Positions 52,581 through 62,014 are shown, counted from the first letter of the stretch. The stretch is 64,000 nt of DNA from Streptomyces sp. NBC_00691 (GCF_036226665.1 NZ_CP109007.1:620001-684000), one strand, 5' to 3'. The notes: generated from the sequence alone by a model not told the origin. Made by a program: numbers and translations.

Positions 52581-52904
52581 CGGACCCCGCCCTCGGCGGG
52601 TACCCACCCGCCTGAGGCACCGGCCCGCCAAGGCCTCGCACGTGCACCGCGGAAGACCCCCGGAGAGTTATCCGGGGGTCTTCCGCGTACCGGGCGGCGT
52701 CCCCGCGGATTCCCCGCACGTCCTCCGCGTACCGGAAGGCATTCCCCGCGCGCCGCCCGGGGCCTTGTCGTCGGCCGGTGCGGTGCCGCATAGAGCCGCC
52801 GCGGCGCGTTCGCCCGCGACGGCTTGTGCAGGATGGCGCACGACCGGGACCGGAGACCCCGCCTAGCCTCGCCGCAACGGCACCAACGAGGGGCGGTACC
52901 ACCG
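52581..52904. other. Intergenic region before the GNAT-AAA gene
   Basis: 324 nt. It carries the terminator at 52648-52687 and a partial direct repeat (TTCCGCGTACCGG at 52681 and TCCGCGTACCGG at 52726), then the upstream region of the GNAT-AAA fusion. No further gene is seen. Confidence 0.5.
52648..52687 (+). terminator. Terminator after the DUF805 gene
   Basis: CGCGGAAGACCCCCGGA (52648-52664) and TCCGGGGGTCTTCCGCG (52671-52687) form a perfect 17-bp stem with loop GAGTTA. Confidence 0.85.
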
Positions 52905-54194
52905 GTGAACTGGCACATCCACGACTACCGCGAGAGCGATCTCGCCGCCGTCGTCCATCTGATCGACACGACCGCGGAGCTCGGCCAGGAGTCCGTCTTC
53001 TCGCTGGCCGAGTGCATCAGCGCCCTGACCTCCCGCCAGCCCGCCGTGGTCGCCGTCCACCAGGGCGTGCCGATCGGCGCCGCCCTCGCCTCCGTCTCCG
53101 GCGAGCGGGCATGGGTCATGCGGATCGCGATCTCCTCGGCCTGGCGCGGCCGCGGTCTCGCCAGCGCGCTCCTCGTGGAGCTGGAACGCCGGCTGGTGGC
53201 CGCCCGGGTGGGGCGGATCGCGTACGTCCTGCCGGAGGAGGAGCTCCTCGGCGAGGGGCTCCTCAACGCCGGGTACACACGGCAGCCGGCCGTCGCGTAC
53301 TTCGAGAAGGTGGAGCCCCTGCACGGCCCGGCCGCCGGGCTCCTCGACGATCTGGGCGGCCTGCTGCTGCCGGGCGACCTGTGGGCCAGGGTCGCCGGCA
53401 TGGAGCGGGAGAAGGACCTGATCGAGCGCCGTGTGGTGCTGCCGCTCGCCGAGCCGGAGCGGGCCGGCCGGCACGGGGTACGGCCGCCGCGCGCGGTCTG
53501 TCTGTTCGGTCCGCCGGGCACGGGAAAGACGACGTTCGCGCGCGGGGTCGCCTCCCGGCTCGGCTGGCCGTTCGTGGAGATCCTGCCGTCCCGGCTCGCC
53601 GACGAGGGGAACCTCGCCGCCGCCCTGCGGTCCGCGTTCGCTCGGATCGCGGAGCTGGAGCGGGTGCTCGTCTTCATCGACGAGGTCGAGGAGATCGCGC
53701 CCGTGCGCTCTGAGCCCGCGCAGCCCGGTGGCATGCACGGGGTGACGAACGAACTCCTCAAGCTGATACCGGGGTTCAGGGAGCGGGACGAGCGGCTGCT
53801 CGTCTGCGCCACCAACTCGATCCGTTCACTGGACCCGGCGTTCCTGCGGCCCGGCCGCTTCGACTACCTCATCCCGATCGGTACGCCGGACAAGGCCGCG
53901 CGGGCGGCGATCTGGGCCCGGTACACCGACGGCAGGACGGACGTCGACATCGACGAACTGGTGCTGGCGAGCGACCTGTTCACCCCCGCCGACATCGAGC
54001 ACGCGGCCCGGATCGCCGCCCAGGCCTCCTTCGAGCGGGACCTGCTCGCCGTCGGCGGGCGGGGCGTCGACGCCCCGGCGCCCGGCGCGAGCACCGCGGA
54101 CTATCTGTCGGCCATCGGCGAGTGCCGGCCGACGGTCACCCCGGAGATGGTCGAGCAGTTCGCCTCGGACATCACCACGCACGCACGGACCTGA
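52905..54194 (+). CDS. GNAT-AAA+ ATPase fusion protein
   Basis: 429 residues. Residues 1-135 are a GNAT domain (acetyl-CoA loop RIAISSAWRGRGLASALLVE at 73-92). Residues about 165-380 are an AAA+ module: Walker A GPPGTGKTT (202-210), Walker B VLVFIDEVEEI (255-265), sensor 1 LLVCATNSIRSLDPAF and the Arg-finger-like RPGRFDYLIP. The AAA+ type resembles Cdc48/FtsH/ARC, which thread or remodel proteins. Acetylation might modify the ATPase's partner, an inference. GTG at 52905 matches the GNAT start; GAGGGG lies about 12 nt upstream. Ends overlapping the convergent sugar kinase by 23 nt. Confidence 0.85.
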   Translation: MNWHIHDYRESDLAAVVHLIDTTAELGQESVFSLAECISALTSRQPAVVAVHQGVPIGAALASVSGERAWVMRIAISSAWRGRGLASALLVELERRLVAARVGRIAYVLPEEELLGEGLLNAGYTRQPAVAYFEKVEPLHGPAAGLLDDLGGLLLPGDLWARVAGMEREKDLIERRVVLPLAEPERAGRHGVRPPRAVCLFGPPGTGKTTFARGVASRLGWPFVEILPSRLADEGNLAAALRSAFARIAELERVLVFIDEVEEIAPVRSEPAQPGGMHGVTNELLKLIPGFRERDERLLVCATNSIRSLDPAFLRPGRFDYLIPIGTPDKAARAAIWARYTDGRTDVDIDELVLASDLFTPADIEHAARIAAQASFERDLLAVGGRGVDAPAPGASTADYLSAIGECRPTVTPEMVEQFASDITTHART

Positions 54195-55110
54195 GGGCGA
54201 ACGTCTCGCGGGCGGCGTCCAGCTCGGCCCGGTCGGGCGGCTGGGCGCCGGCCCGGGAGACGGTGACGGCCGCCGCGGCGCTCGCCGTCCCCAGGAGTCC
54301 CGCGAGGTACTCGGCGCCGAGTGCGCCCAGGGCGTCCCGCTCCCGCCCGGCGAGTGTGTCGAGGACGGCGGACATGAAGGAGTCGCCCGCGCCGACCGTG
54401 TCGACGACGGTGACCGGCGGCGCCTCGACGGCGACCGTACGGTGGCGGGTGACGGCGAACGAGCCGGCCGCGCCCAGGGTGACGAGGACGAGGGCCGGAC
54501 CGAGGGCGAGCCAGCGGGCGGCGACGGAACGCGGATCCTCGCCCGGGTACAGCCAGGACAGGTCCTCGTCGCTCGCCTTGACCACGTCGCCGAGCGCGAC
54601 GCAGCGCTCGACGCGGGTCACCGCCGCCCCGTGCTCCCCCATCAGTGCGGGCCGCACGTTGGGGTCGTAGCTGACGGTGGCACGCTCCCGCAGGCGCTCG
54701 GTCTCGGCGAGGACCGCGGCCGCGCCGGGCGCGGTGACGGCGGCGATGGAGCCGATGTGCACATGGCGGGGCGCGGGTCCGGCCGGTGCCCCGCTCTTCA
54801 GGGTCCAGGCGATGTCGAAGGTGTACGAGGCCCGGCCGTCCGCGTCGAGGCCGACCACCGCCGACGGGGTGCGCTCGGGCACGTCACCGGCCTCGAGCCG
54901 TACACCCGCGTTCTTGAGATGAGCCTCGATGAGCCGGCCCGTGGGGTCGTCGGCGAGCTGGGTGAGCAGGGTGACGTCCCTGCCGAGCCGCCCCAGGCCG
55001 TAGGCGACGTTCGCGGGGCTGCCACCGGGGTGGACCCGGTCGGCCGCACCGGAGCCGGCGGGGGCGCGGACGATGTCGGCGACGCACTCGCCGATCACCA
55101 GGAAGGACAT
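54172..55110 (-). CDS. PfkB family carbohydrate kinase
   Basis: 312 residues. PfkB signature 1 region GGSPANVAYGLGRLGRDVTL and signature 2 VVDTVGAGDSFMSAVLDTLA (anion hole GAGD with the catalytic Asp) are present; VIGECVADIV begins the fold. Fructokinase is the closest named relative, phosphorylating a sugar with ATP; the exact sugar is not determinable. ATG at 55110. The 3' end overlaps the GNAT-AAA gene on the other strand. Confidence 0.9.
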   Translation of the reverse strand: MSFLVIGECVADIVRAPAGSGAADRVHPGGSPANVAYGLGRLGRDVTLLTQLADDPTGRLIEAHLKNAGVRLEAGDVPERTPSAVVGLDADGRASYTFDIAWTLKSGAPAGPAPRHVHIGSIAAVTAPGAAAVLAETERLRERATVSYDPNVRPALMGEHGAAVTRVERCVALGDVVKASDEDLSWLYPGEDPRSVAARWLALGPALVLVTLGAAGSFAVTRHRTVAVEAPPVTVVDTVGAGDSFMSAVLDTLAGRERDALGALGAEYLAGLLGTASAAAAVTVSRAGAQPPDRAELDAARETFALRSVRAW

Positions 55111-55429
55111 GGGTCAGAGCTCCTCGGCGTAGCTGTCCTGGTGGCCGGCCCGGCCCCGCGGACGTTCAGCCCGACGCGGCCCGCGACACGGCTCCCCCGG
55201 TGGACGATCCGCAGATCGTACGTGGCTCCGCGCCCCACCGGGGCGGGGGGCGGCGCGGAACTCCCCCGACGGCGGGTCGGGGGCGTCGGCCGCTTCCCCC
55301 CCGATGTCAGAATCGTGGTCACGAGCGCTCCGGACGAGCCCCCGGAGCGCTGATCGGCGCGGCACGACGACGACCGGCGACGGCCGACGAAGTCCGCGAG
55401 GACCAGGCGACGACAGGGGGACCGATCCG
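55111..55429. other. Intergenic region upstream of the sugar kinase and YdeI-like gene
   Basis: 319 nt between divergent genes, very GC-rich. A stem CCCCCGAC/GTCGGGGG lies at 55263-55283. No convincing gene; promoter elements for both directions are expected but not recognisable. Confidence 0.5.
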
Positions 55430-56008
55430 GTGGAGCAGTACGAGGGACTCGAGCTGATGACCGTCACACGGACCGAGGAGCTGGAGGCATGGCTGGAGAG
55501 CCACCATGCCGACCGCGCCGGGGTCTGGCTGAGGATCGCCAAGAAGGGCAAGGGAGGCGCGTCGCTGACGAATCCGGAGATCCTCGACTGCATGCTCTGC
55601 TTCGGCTGGATCGACGGACAGCGCAAGGGCGGCGACGGGGCCTACTACCACCAGAAATACACGCCGCGGCGGTCCCGGAGTCTCTGGTCGCAGGTGAACG
55701 TCCGCAAGGTCGCGGCGCTCACCTCGGCGGGCCGCATGCGTGAGCCGGGCCTCGCCGAGGTGCGGGCCGCGCAGGCGGACGGCCGGTGGGAGTCCGCGTA
55801 CCCGTCGCAGGCGGAGGCGACCGTCCCTGACGACCTCGCGGCGGCGCTGGCGGCCGACGAGGGGGCCCGAACCTTCTTCGAGGGCCTGGGGAAGACCGAC
55901 CAGTATCTGGTGATCATGCGGCTGTGGCAGGCCCGCACGGAGAAGGGCCGGGCGCAGCGTCTCGAGCGCATGGTGGCGAAGCTGGCGGCGGGCGAGAAGG
56001 TCCGCTGA
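55430..56008 (+). CDS. YdeI/OmpD-associated-type protein
   Basis: 192 residues. VEQYEGLELMTVTRTEELEA starts the family, LTNPEILDCMLCFGWIDGQR and the RSRSLWSQVNVRKVAAL segment are characteristic, with the C-terminal YdeI_OmdA region (GLGKTDQYLVIMRLWQARTE). Described as a bacteriocin-protection or stress protein in other bacteria; biochemical activity unknown. GTG at 55430 matches the family start, with AGGGGG upstream. Confidence 0.85.
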   Translation: MEQYEGLELMTVTRTEELEAWLESHHADRAGVWLRIAKKGKGGASLTNPEILDCMLCFGWIDGQRKGGDGAYYHQKYTPRRSRSLWSQVNVRKVAALTSAGRMREPGLAEVRAAQADGRWESAYPSQAEATVPDDLAAALAADEGARTFFEGLGKTDQYLVIMRLWQARTEKGRAQRLERMVAKLAAGEKVR

Positions 56009-56041
56009 CACGCGCCGGGTGAGCCGCGGGGTGCGGAGCGG

Positions 56042-56563
56042 TCAGCGACTGCGGCGGTAGAGGACCTGGTGGGCGTCGTACTCGACGAACGAGGAGGCGT
56101 GGGTCATGCCGACGGCCTCCAGGAGTCGCCGGGAGCGCTGGTTCGCCTCCTGGGTCAGCGCGACCACGGTGGGGGTGTCGAGGAGGGTGGCCTCGACGAC
56201 GGCGGCGACGGCCTCGCGCGCGTAGCCGTGCCCCCAGTGCTCGGGCAGGAACTGGTACGAGACCTCCGTCTCCCCCTCCCGTGCCGCGGGTTCCACCGTG
56301 ACGAGGCCGAGCAGGGCCTCGTCGGACGTCCGCACCACCGCGTACACGCCGGGCGCCCCGACCACCCGGCGCTGCCGGATCCGTACGACCTGCTCGGTGA
56401 CCGGCCCGCCCAGATGACGCCTGACCTCGGGGTCCGTCCACAGCCGGGTGACCGCCGGCACGTCGGAGGCGCGTACGGGGCGGAGCAGGAGCCGCTCGGT
56501 GGCGAGGGGGGCGGTTCCCGGTGTCGGGGCTGAGATCGACGAGGTGGCCATGCCTCCGATCAT
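56042..56563 (-). CDS. GNAT family N-acetyltransferase (RimJ/RimL type)
   Basis: 173 residues. TERLLLRPVRASDVPAVTRL begins the Acetyltransf_3 fold; the acetyl-CoA loop is LPEHWGHGYAREAVAAVVEA and VALTQEANQRSRRLLEAVGM follows. Substrate unknown. ATG at 56563 is preferred since the ATG at 56551 has its GGAGG only 1 nt away. Convergent with the YdeI-like gene. Confidence 0.85.
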   Translation of the reverse strand: MIGGMATSSISAPTPGTAPLATERLLLRPVRASDVPAVTRLWTDPEVRRHLGGPVTEQVVRIRQRRVVGAPGVYAVVRTSDEALLGLVTVEPAAREGETEVSYQFLPEHWGHGYAREAVAAVVEATLLDTPTVVALTQEANQRSRRLLEAVGMTHASSFVEYDAHQVLYRRSR

Positions 56564-56683
56564 CTCAGCCCCGGCACGCGGTCGTGGGAACCCGTCGTCG
56601 CTTCGGCCTAGGACGAGGGGTGGACGAGGGTACGGTCCCTGGGCCGAGGTGCGGACGGGGGCGGCGGCGCCAGGATGACGCTC

Positions 56684-57352
56684 ATGCGAATCGGAATTCT
56701 CGGTACGGGAAACGTAGGACAGGCACTCGCCTCGGCATGGGTGCGGGCCGGCCACGACGTGGTCCTCGGATCACGCCGGCCGGACGACCCGGAACTGCTC
56801 TCGCAGCTGAAGGAGCTCACCGCGTCGGGCTTACGGGTCGACGGGGCGGCGGGAGCGGCGGCCCACGCCGAGGTGCTGGTGAACGCCACCCCGGGCACCG
56901 CGTCCGTGGCCCTGCTGCGCACGATCGGCGCGGAGGCCCTCGCCGACAGGATCATCCTCGACGTCGGGGTCGGCTTCCTGGAGGACGGCTCGCTCTCGCA
57001 TCCGGGCGTCAGCCTCGGTGAGGAGATCCAGCAGGCCTTCCCGGACACACGAGTGGTGAAGACGCTCTGCACCGTCGACCGGAAGGTGATGATCGCGCCG
57101 GACTCCCTGGAGGGCCCGGCCACGGTGTTCCTCTCCGGCGAGGACCCGGAGGCCAAGATGGTGGTACGCGGTCTGGTCGGCGACCTCGGCTGGGCCGACG
57201 ACGCGCTGCTCGACCTGGGCGGGATCGCGACGGCGCGGGGCCAGGAACACTTCGCGCCGCTGTTCATCGGCATCGCGGTGGCGACCGGCACCTACGAGTT
57301 CGGCATCCGGGTCGTCCTGCCCACGGCGGGTGGGAGCGGCTCCGACCACTAG
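56684..57352 (+). CDS. NADPH-dependent F420 reductase family oxidoreductase
   Basis: 222 residues. MRIGILGTGNVGQALASAWV binds NADP and GHDVVLGSRRP completes the nucleotide site, as in F420H2:NADP oxidoreductases (F420_oxidored domain). The C-terminal half (FPDTRVVKTLCTVDRKVMIA) resembles the same group. It may move hydride between F420 and NADP or reduce a small substrate. The ATG at 56684 has AGGA at correct spacing; one at 56675 has not. Stop TAG is fused to a palindrome. Confidence 0.82.
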   Translation: MRIGILGTGNVGQALASAWVRAGHDVVLGSRRPDDPELLSQLKELTASGLRVDGAAGAAAHAEVLVNATPGTASVALLRTIGAEALADRIILDVGVGFLEDGSLSHPGVSLGEEIQQAFPDTRVVKTLCTVDRKVMIAPDSLEGPATVFLSGEDPEAKMVVRGLVGDLGWADDALLDLGGIATARGQEHFAPLFIGIAVATGTYEFGIRVVLPTAGGSGSDH

Positions 57353-57383
57353 GGCCCGTCGTACGACAGCCGGCTGTCGTACG
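57352..57383. repeat. TAG-linked palindrome and terminator
   Basis: The TAG stop (57350-57352) runs into GGGCCCGTCGTACGACAGCC; 57360-57383 (CGTACGACAGCC/GGCTGTCGTACG) is a perfect 24-nt palindrome. It ends 3 nt before the stop of the convergent gene, so it should terminate both. The GGGCC-GTCGT start matches the dispersed repeat family. Confidence 0.65.
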
Positions 57384-57386
57384 GAT

Positions 57387-58676
57387 TCAGTCGGACATGC
57401 GTCTCGTCAGTGCGGCCAGGGCACCGGGCCGACGGCCCGGGACGCGCTGCCGCAGGGCGACGAGCAGCGGGCCGAGGGCGCGGGCCCGCGCCCGGTCGCC
57501 GATCCGTTCCCACTGGTGGTGGGCCCGGTCCACGGCCCCCTCGACGTCGGGGTCGTCCGTGCGCTGCCCCAGCCCGAGCCGGGCCTCTGCGGCGGAGAGC
57601 CACAGCTCGCAGCTGCGGGCGGGTTCCCCGGCGAGGCGGGCGAGGTCGGCCCGTACCTCCGTCCAATGGACGGCTTGCGAGGACCGGGGCCCGTGGCGGC
57701 GCAGTGCCTCGCGTTCCCAGGCCGCCGCGACCGCCGCCGCCTCGCCGTGGCGTCCGGCCGTCGCGGCGGCCAGGATCGCGGGGTGGGGGTCCTGCTCCAC
57801 GACCGGTACGGGAGCGGGGGCGGGCGCCAGGAGGACCGACTCCGGCGCGGCCGCGACCGCCTGGGCGGCGGACTCCGCGTGGAGCGTGGCGTACGGGAGG
57901 CGGGCGCCGGAGCGCCAGAGCTCCGCCCAGGACCGCAGATACACGGGGGCGAGGGGTTCGCCTCTGCGCGGGGCGGGGGTCACCCTCCCGTAGAGGGTCG
58001 GACCGGGTCCCAGGTGGAGGAGGCCGGGTGTGGTGGTGAGGCGCTCCCATACGGCGGGGTCCGCCGCGAGGTCCGCGACGACGGTCGTGGTGCCGGGGGC
58101 ACGCACCGCGAGTTCGACGGCGAGCCAGTGCCAGGGCAGCGCGGTGTAGCGGAGGGTCGCCGGGGTGGTCCGGGCGAGGGCGAGGTGCGGCAGCTGCTGC
58201 CGGCGGTCGAGGTGCAGCTGGCCCGCGAGGCAGAGCACGAGTGGCCCCGGGCTCGCCGCGGCGGCGCGCAGCCGGGTCAGGACGGTCTGCGGATCGAGGG
58301 GATCGGCGAGTTCGACGAGCGTGGCGGTGCCGGTTCCGGTGAGGACGCCGGGCGGGACGGCGGCGAGGGCCGGCAGGACGGACGCGGCGTCGATGGCGCG
58401 CCCGCGCCCCGCGGGCGCCGCGGCGAGCAGGAAGGCGGTGCCGGTGGCGGCGGTTCCCGGAGCACGAGCACCGGCAGGGTCCTGAGGCGTCACGCCCGTC
58501 GGTGTCCCCACTGGCGCCGCCCCGCCCGGCCCCGCCGCCCTGCCCGTACGCATCCCGCCCGTCACACCCGTAACTGCCGTACCAGAGGCTTCTGTCGTGC
58601 TCTTCTCCGTCCCCGTACCCGCCCCGCCCGTGACCGCCGTGCGCGTGTCCACCGGGCCGAATCCCTCGTCGTTCAC
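57387..58676 (-). CDS. Protein of unknown function, 429 residues
   Basis: I do not recognise this family. The first 65 residues are Gly/Thr/Ala-rich and disordered. Then come alternating hydrophobic strands and helices (TLVELADPLDPQTVLTRLRA, GPLVLCLAGQLHLDRRQQLP, WHWLAVELAVRAPGTTTVVA) suggestive of an alpha/beta domain such as a caspase-like or Rossmann fold. The last 140 residues are helical (TPR-like). It is divergent from the PAS-SpoIIE phosphatase gene. GTG 58676 or 58679 is the start; the choice is uncertain. Confidence 0.6.
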   Translation of the reverse strand: MNDEGFGPVDTRTAVTGGAGTGTEKSTTEASGTAVTGVTGGMRTGRAAGPGGAAPVGTPTGVTPQDPAGARAPGTAATGTAFLLAAAPAGRGRAIDAASVLPALAAVPPGVLTGTGTATLVELADPLDPQTVLTRLRAAAASPGPLVLCLAGQLHLDRRQQLPHLALARTTPATLRYTALPWHWLAVELAVRAPGTTTVVADLAADPAVWERLTTTPGLLHLGPGPTLYGRVTPAPRRGEPLAPVYLRSWAELWRSGARLPYATLHAESAAQAVAAAPESVLLAPAPAPVPVVEQDPHPAILAAATAGRHGEAAAVAAAWEREALRRHGPRSSQAVHWTEVRADLARLAGEPARSCELWLSAAEARLGLGQRTDDPDVEGAVDRAHHQWERIGDRARARALGPLLVALRQRVPGRRPGALAALTRRMSD

Positions 58677-58861
58677 CACCCCCGCACCGTAACCCGTCGT
58701 GCACTGGCCGATAATCGCTGGGCCTTTGACATATGCCGGAAGCACCACCGGATCGAGTGTTGCCGAATCCCTTACGGGCCGTCCCGGGCTGTGCAACAGT
58801 CGTATGCGGGCCTCACTTTCACACCTGGCCTGGCCGTGCCGCGCCTGTATCGGAGTACGAC

Positions 58862-60340
58862 ATGCCGTCCCCACTGTTCGCGGATCGCCCCGCCCAGCAG
58901 CCGGAGCCGGGCGCGGTGGACGCGCTGATCTCACAGACCCGCCGCCTGCGCGGCGAGCTCGTCGCCGTGCGCCAGGAAGCCGTGGTGAACGACGACGACC
59001 CCCAGCAGCGCTGGCAGCGCGCCCTGTGCGACCTGGCCGTTCACCAACTGGACGACCTGGGCGCCCACTTGGGCCAGCTTCGCTCGGGCGTCCCCGAGCA
59101 GCTCGTCACCGAGGAGTCCGACGAGCCCGCGGATCCGGTCCTCGACACCGCGCTCCCCACGACCCCCGGCACCGCGTACGGCGAGATCGCCCCGCAGCGC
59201 ACCGGCTCCCTGCTCTCCCGCGTCGGCAGCGCCGAGTGGAACCTCCTGACCGACGAGGTCAGCTGGTCCGAAGAGCTGTTCCAGATCTTCGGTCGTACGC
59301 GCGAGAGCGGAGCGATGTCGCTGGACGAGATGCCCACGATGGTCTTCGCCGAGGACCAGTCCGTCCTCCAGGGCATGGTGACGGACTGCCTGATCGACGG
59401 AAAGCCGATCGACGGCGAGTTCCGGATCGTGCGGACCGACGGCTGCGTGCGCACCGTGCACATGACGGGCGAGCCCGTCCTCGACGCCGAGGGCTGCACC
59501 GCGTCGATGTGGGCCGTGCTCCGCGATGTGAGTGAACTGCGGCGCAGCGAGCGGGCGGTCCGGGAGAGCAGGGACAGCCTGGAGCGCAGCCGCCACATCG
59601 AGCAGACCGAGCGACGGGTCGCCGTCGAGCTCCAGGAAGCGGTGCTCCCGCCGTGGCGCGGCTCGCTCCGCTTCGCCCATGACGGCCCCGCCCCGCTCGA
59701 CGTGGCCGCCCACTACCTCCCGGCCGCCAGCACCGGTCTGATCGGTGGCGACTGGTACGACGCACTGGCCCTGCCCGACGGAGACGCGCTGCTGACCGTC
59801 GGTGACCTGACGGGCCACGGGGTCGCCGCGACCTCGTCGATGGCCATGCTCCTCGGTGCGCTGCGCGGCATGGCCGTCGCCGGGATCCGGCCCGCCGCCC
59901 TGATGGGGCATCTCAACCAGCTCCTGGAGACCTCCGTCCAGCCGGCGCTCGGCAGCGCGATGTGCTGCCGCTACGACCCGGTCGCCCAGACCCTGAACTG
60001 GGCGCAGGCCGGCCACCCCGCCCCGCTGCTGTTCCGCGACGGGACGGGGCACGTCCTCCGGCGGCCCGAGGGCGTGCTCCTCGGGGCCACGACCGGAGCC
60101 GTCTACGGAGAGGCCGAGATCCGGCTGATCCCCGGTGACCTGCTCGTGCTGCACACCGACGGACTCACCCGTGGCAGCGGTCCGGACGACGACACGGGCA
60201 CGCGCAGGCTGCTCGCGCTCGGCCGGCGGCTCATCGGGGCGCGGGACGCCCAGGACGGTGTGCGCGCGGTGGTCGAGGAGTTCGGCGAGGAACAGCGCGA
60301 GGACGACGCCTGTGTGATGGTGGTCCGGGTCGGACACTGA
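58862..60340 (+). CDS. PAS domain SpoIIE/PP2C-type serine phosphatase
   Basis: 492 residues. An N-terminal helical region leads to a PAS fold (VGSAEWNLLTDEVSWSEELF, GEFRIVRTDGCVRTVHMTGE, about residues 120-225), a coiled linker (SRDSLERSRHIEQTERRVAV) and a C-terminal SpoIIE phosphatase: LIGGDWYDALALPDGDALLT (metal Asp), VGDLTGHGVAATSSMAMLLG and the final REDDACVMVVRVG. Such RsbU/RsbP-type proteins dephosphorylate anti-anti-sigma factors in response to a PAS-sensed signal. ATG at 58862 with GGAG upstream. It could feed the SigB-type circuit at 27.4-28.9 kb. Confidence 0.9.
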   Translation: MPSPLFADRPAQQPEPGAVDALISQTRRLRGELVAVRQEAVVNDDDPQQRWQRALCDLAVHQLDDLGAHLGQLRSGVPEQLVTEESDEPADPVLDTALPTTPGTAYGEIAPQRTGSLLSRVGSAEWNLLTDEVSWSEELFQIFGRTRESGAMSLDEMPTMVFAEDQSVLQGMVTDCLIDGKPIDGEFRIVRTDGCVRTVHMTGEPVLDAEGCTASMWAVLRDVSELRRSERAVRESRDSLERSRHIEQTERRVAVELQEAVLPPWRGSLRFAHDGPAPLDVAAHYLPAASTGLIGGDWYDALALPDGDALLTVGDLTGHGVAATSSMAMLLGALRGMAVAGIRPAALMGHLNQLLETSVQPALGSAMCCRYDPVAQTLNWAQAGHPAPLLFRDGTGHVLRRPEGVLLGATTGAVYGEAEIRLIPGDLLVLHTDGLTRGSGPDDDTGTRRLLALGRRLIGARDAQDGVRAVVEEFGEEQREDDACVMVVRVGH

Positions 60341-60520
60341 CGGCACCACCGGACGACATCCGGGCAGGGGGCCCGGCGCAGGGCGGCGGGGACGGCCACG
60401 CGTACGGGCGCGCCACGACGCTGTGGCACGACGGTACGATCCCGGGCGGCCCACCTCGCCCGTCGACCTGTCCCGTCGACGAACCCGACCATCGACGATC
60501 ATCGCCGGCGCTCGGCCCTC

Positions 60521-62014
60521 TCAGGCCTGCCCCGTCCTCGGCCGGTTGACCGGGGACCTCGGCAGAGCGAGCTCGATCTCCTCACGGAGATGCTCGATCC
60601 TCGCGTAGCCGGCGTACTGTCCGGTCAGCCGGTACATCTCGCGGAGCCGGTCCCATGTCCGGTGGGACGAGGTCTCCCCCATGGACATCAGGGCGAGCCT
60701 GGCGTAGCGGTCGGCCTGCTCGGGATCGTCGGCGATGAAGCAGGCCGAGGCGAGCGAGATGTGGTCGAAGAGCTTCGAACGGTCGTGACCACCGCGCCGC
60801 AGTTCGAGCGCCAGCTTGGCGTGGCGCTGGGCGGGGACGGCCGCGGCCGGGTCGTGGTCCGCCAGGGTGCGGTAGGCGAGGGCCTGCATGCCGTGCAGGT
60901 CGGCCTCGTCGAAGTTCTGCATCCAGCTGGGGTGCTTCTCGTCGCGCCGGTCGGACACGAACAGGTCCTCGGCCTCGCCGAGGGTCCGCCGCATGGCCTG
61001 CCCCCGGCCCATCGAGGCCTGCGCCCAGGCCTCGATCGTGTGGAACATGGCCCGGGTCCTGGGGAGGACGCGTTCGCCCGAGCCGTCCTTGGCGAGCTTC
61101 ATGAGGTCGAGGGCGTCGTCGGGCCGGCCCAGGTGCACCATCTGACGGGCCGCACGGGACAGCGCCTCGCCCGCCCGCGGGCGGTCGCCGCCCTCGCGGG
61201 CCGCGTGCGCGGCGATGACGAAGTACTTCTGTGCCGTGGGTTCGAGTCCCACGTCGTGGGACATCCAGCCGGCCAGGACGGCCAGGTTGGCGGCGACGCC
61301 CCAGAGGCGTCGCTGAAGGTGGTCGGCGTGGCGGTAGGCGAGCATGCCGCCCACCTCGTTGAGCTGGCCCACCACGGCCTTGCGCTGGAGTCCGCCACCC
61401 CGGGAGGCGTCCCAGGCACGGAACACCTCCACCGAGTGCTCCAGTGCCTCGATCTCCTCCGACCCGATGGGGGCGGCCTCGTAGCGGTCGAACCCGGCGG
61501 GGTCGGCGTGGAGGGGATCGGTGGCCCGTTGGGGGGCTCCCTGGCGAGCGGGGTCGGTCTGCAGCCAGTCGTGCATGGCATTGCTGAGTACGGAGCCGGC
61601 GGCAAGCGCGGCACCCGCGCCCACCAGGCCGCGTCGGTTGAGCATGAGGTCCATTCCCGTGAATTCGGTGAGGACCGCCGCCGTACGATCGGGTGCCCAG
61701 GGCAGCCCGTCAGGGTTCTCCGTCTTCCTGACGTCCTGCCTCTTTCCGCTGCGCCCGTGTCGTACGAACCCGAGGTCCTCGATGGTCACGACACGGCCGA
61801 GTCGCTCGGTGAACAGTGCTGCCAGCACCCGGGGAACGGGATCGCGCGGGGTCTCGCCCCGGTCGATCCACCGCCGCACCCGCGAGGTGTCCGTCGCCAG
61901 CTGGGGGTGGCCCATGGCCGCCGCCTGCCGGTTGACGAGTCTCGCGAGTTCGCCCTTGGACCATCCGGCCAGGCCGAACAGGTCTGCCAGGCGGGTGTTG
62001 GTTTGTCCGGTCAC
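60521..62014 (-). CDS. NsdA-like TPR-containing regulator
   Basis: 497 residues. The N-terminal part (TRLADLFGLAGWSKGELARL, DTSRVRRWIDRGETPRDPVP) resembles an HTH-like domain and is followed by a hydrophobic GLVGAGAALAAGSVLSNAMH stretch and a long TPR-like helical region. The pattern is that of NsdA, a negative regulator of sporulation and antibiotic production in Streptomyces coelicolor. GTG at 62014, with GGGGG upstream, is preferred over ATG 62062. NsdA assignment is from memory of its sequence and could instead be a paralogue. Divergent from a phosphotransferase. Confidence 0.7.
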   Translation of the reverse strand: MTGQTNTRLADLFGLAGWSKGELARLVNRQAAAMGHPQLATDTSRVRRWIDRGETPRDPVPRVLAALFTERLGRVVTIEDLGFVRHGRSGKRQDVRKTENPDGLPWAPDRTAAVLTEFTGMDLMLNRRGLVGAGAALAAGSVLSNAMHDWLQTDPARQGAPQRATDPLHADPAGFDRYEAAPIGSEEIEALEHSVEVFRAWDASRGGGLQRKAVVGQLNEVGGMLAYRHADHLQRRLWGVAANLAVLAGWMSHDVGLEPTAQKYFVIAAHAAREGGDRPRAGEALSRAARQMVHLGRPDDALDLMKLAKDGSGERVLPRTRAMFHTIEAWAQASMGRGQAMRRTLGEAEDLFVSDRRDEKHPSWMQNFDEADLHGMQALAYRTLADHDPAAAVPAQRHAKLALELRRGGHDRSKLFDHISLASACFIADDPEQADRYARLALMSMGETSSHRTWDRLREMYRLTGQYAGYARIEHLREEIELALPRSPVNRPRTGQA

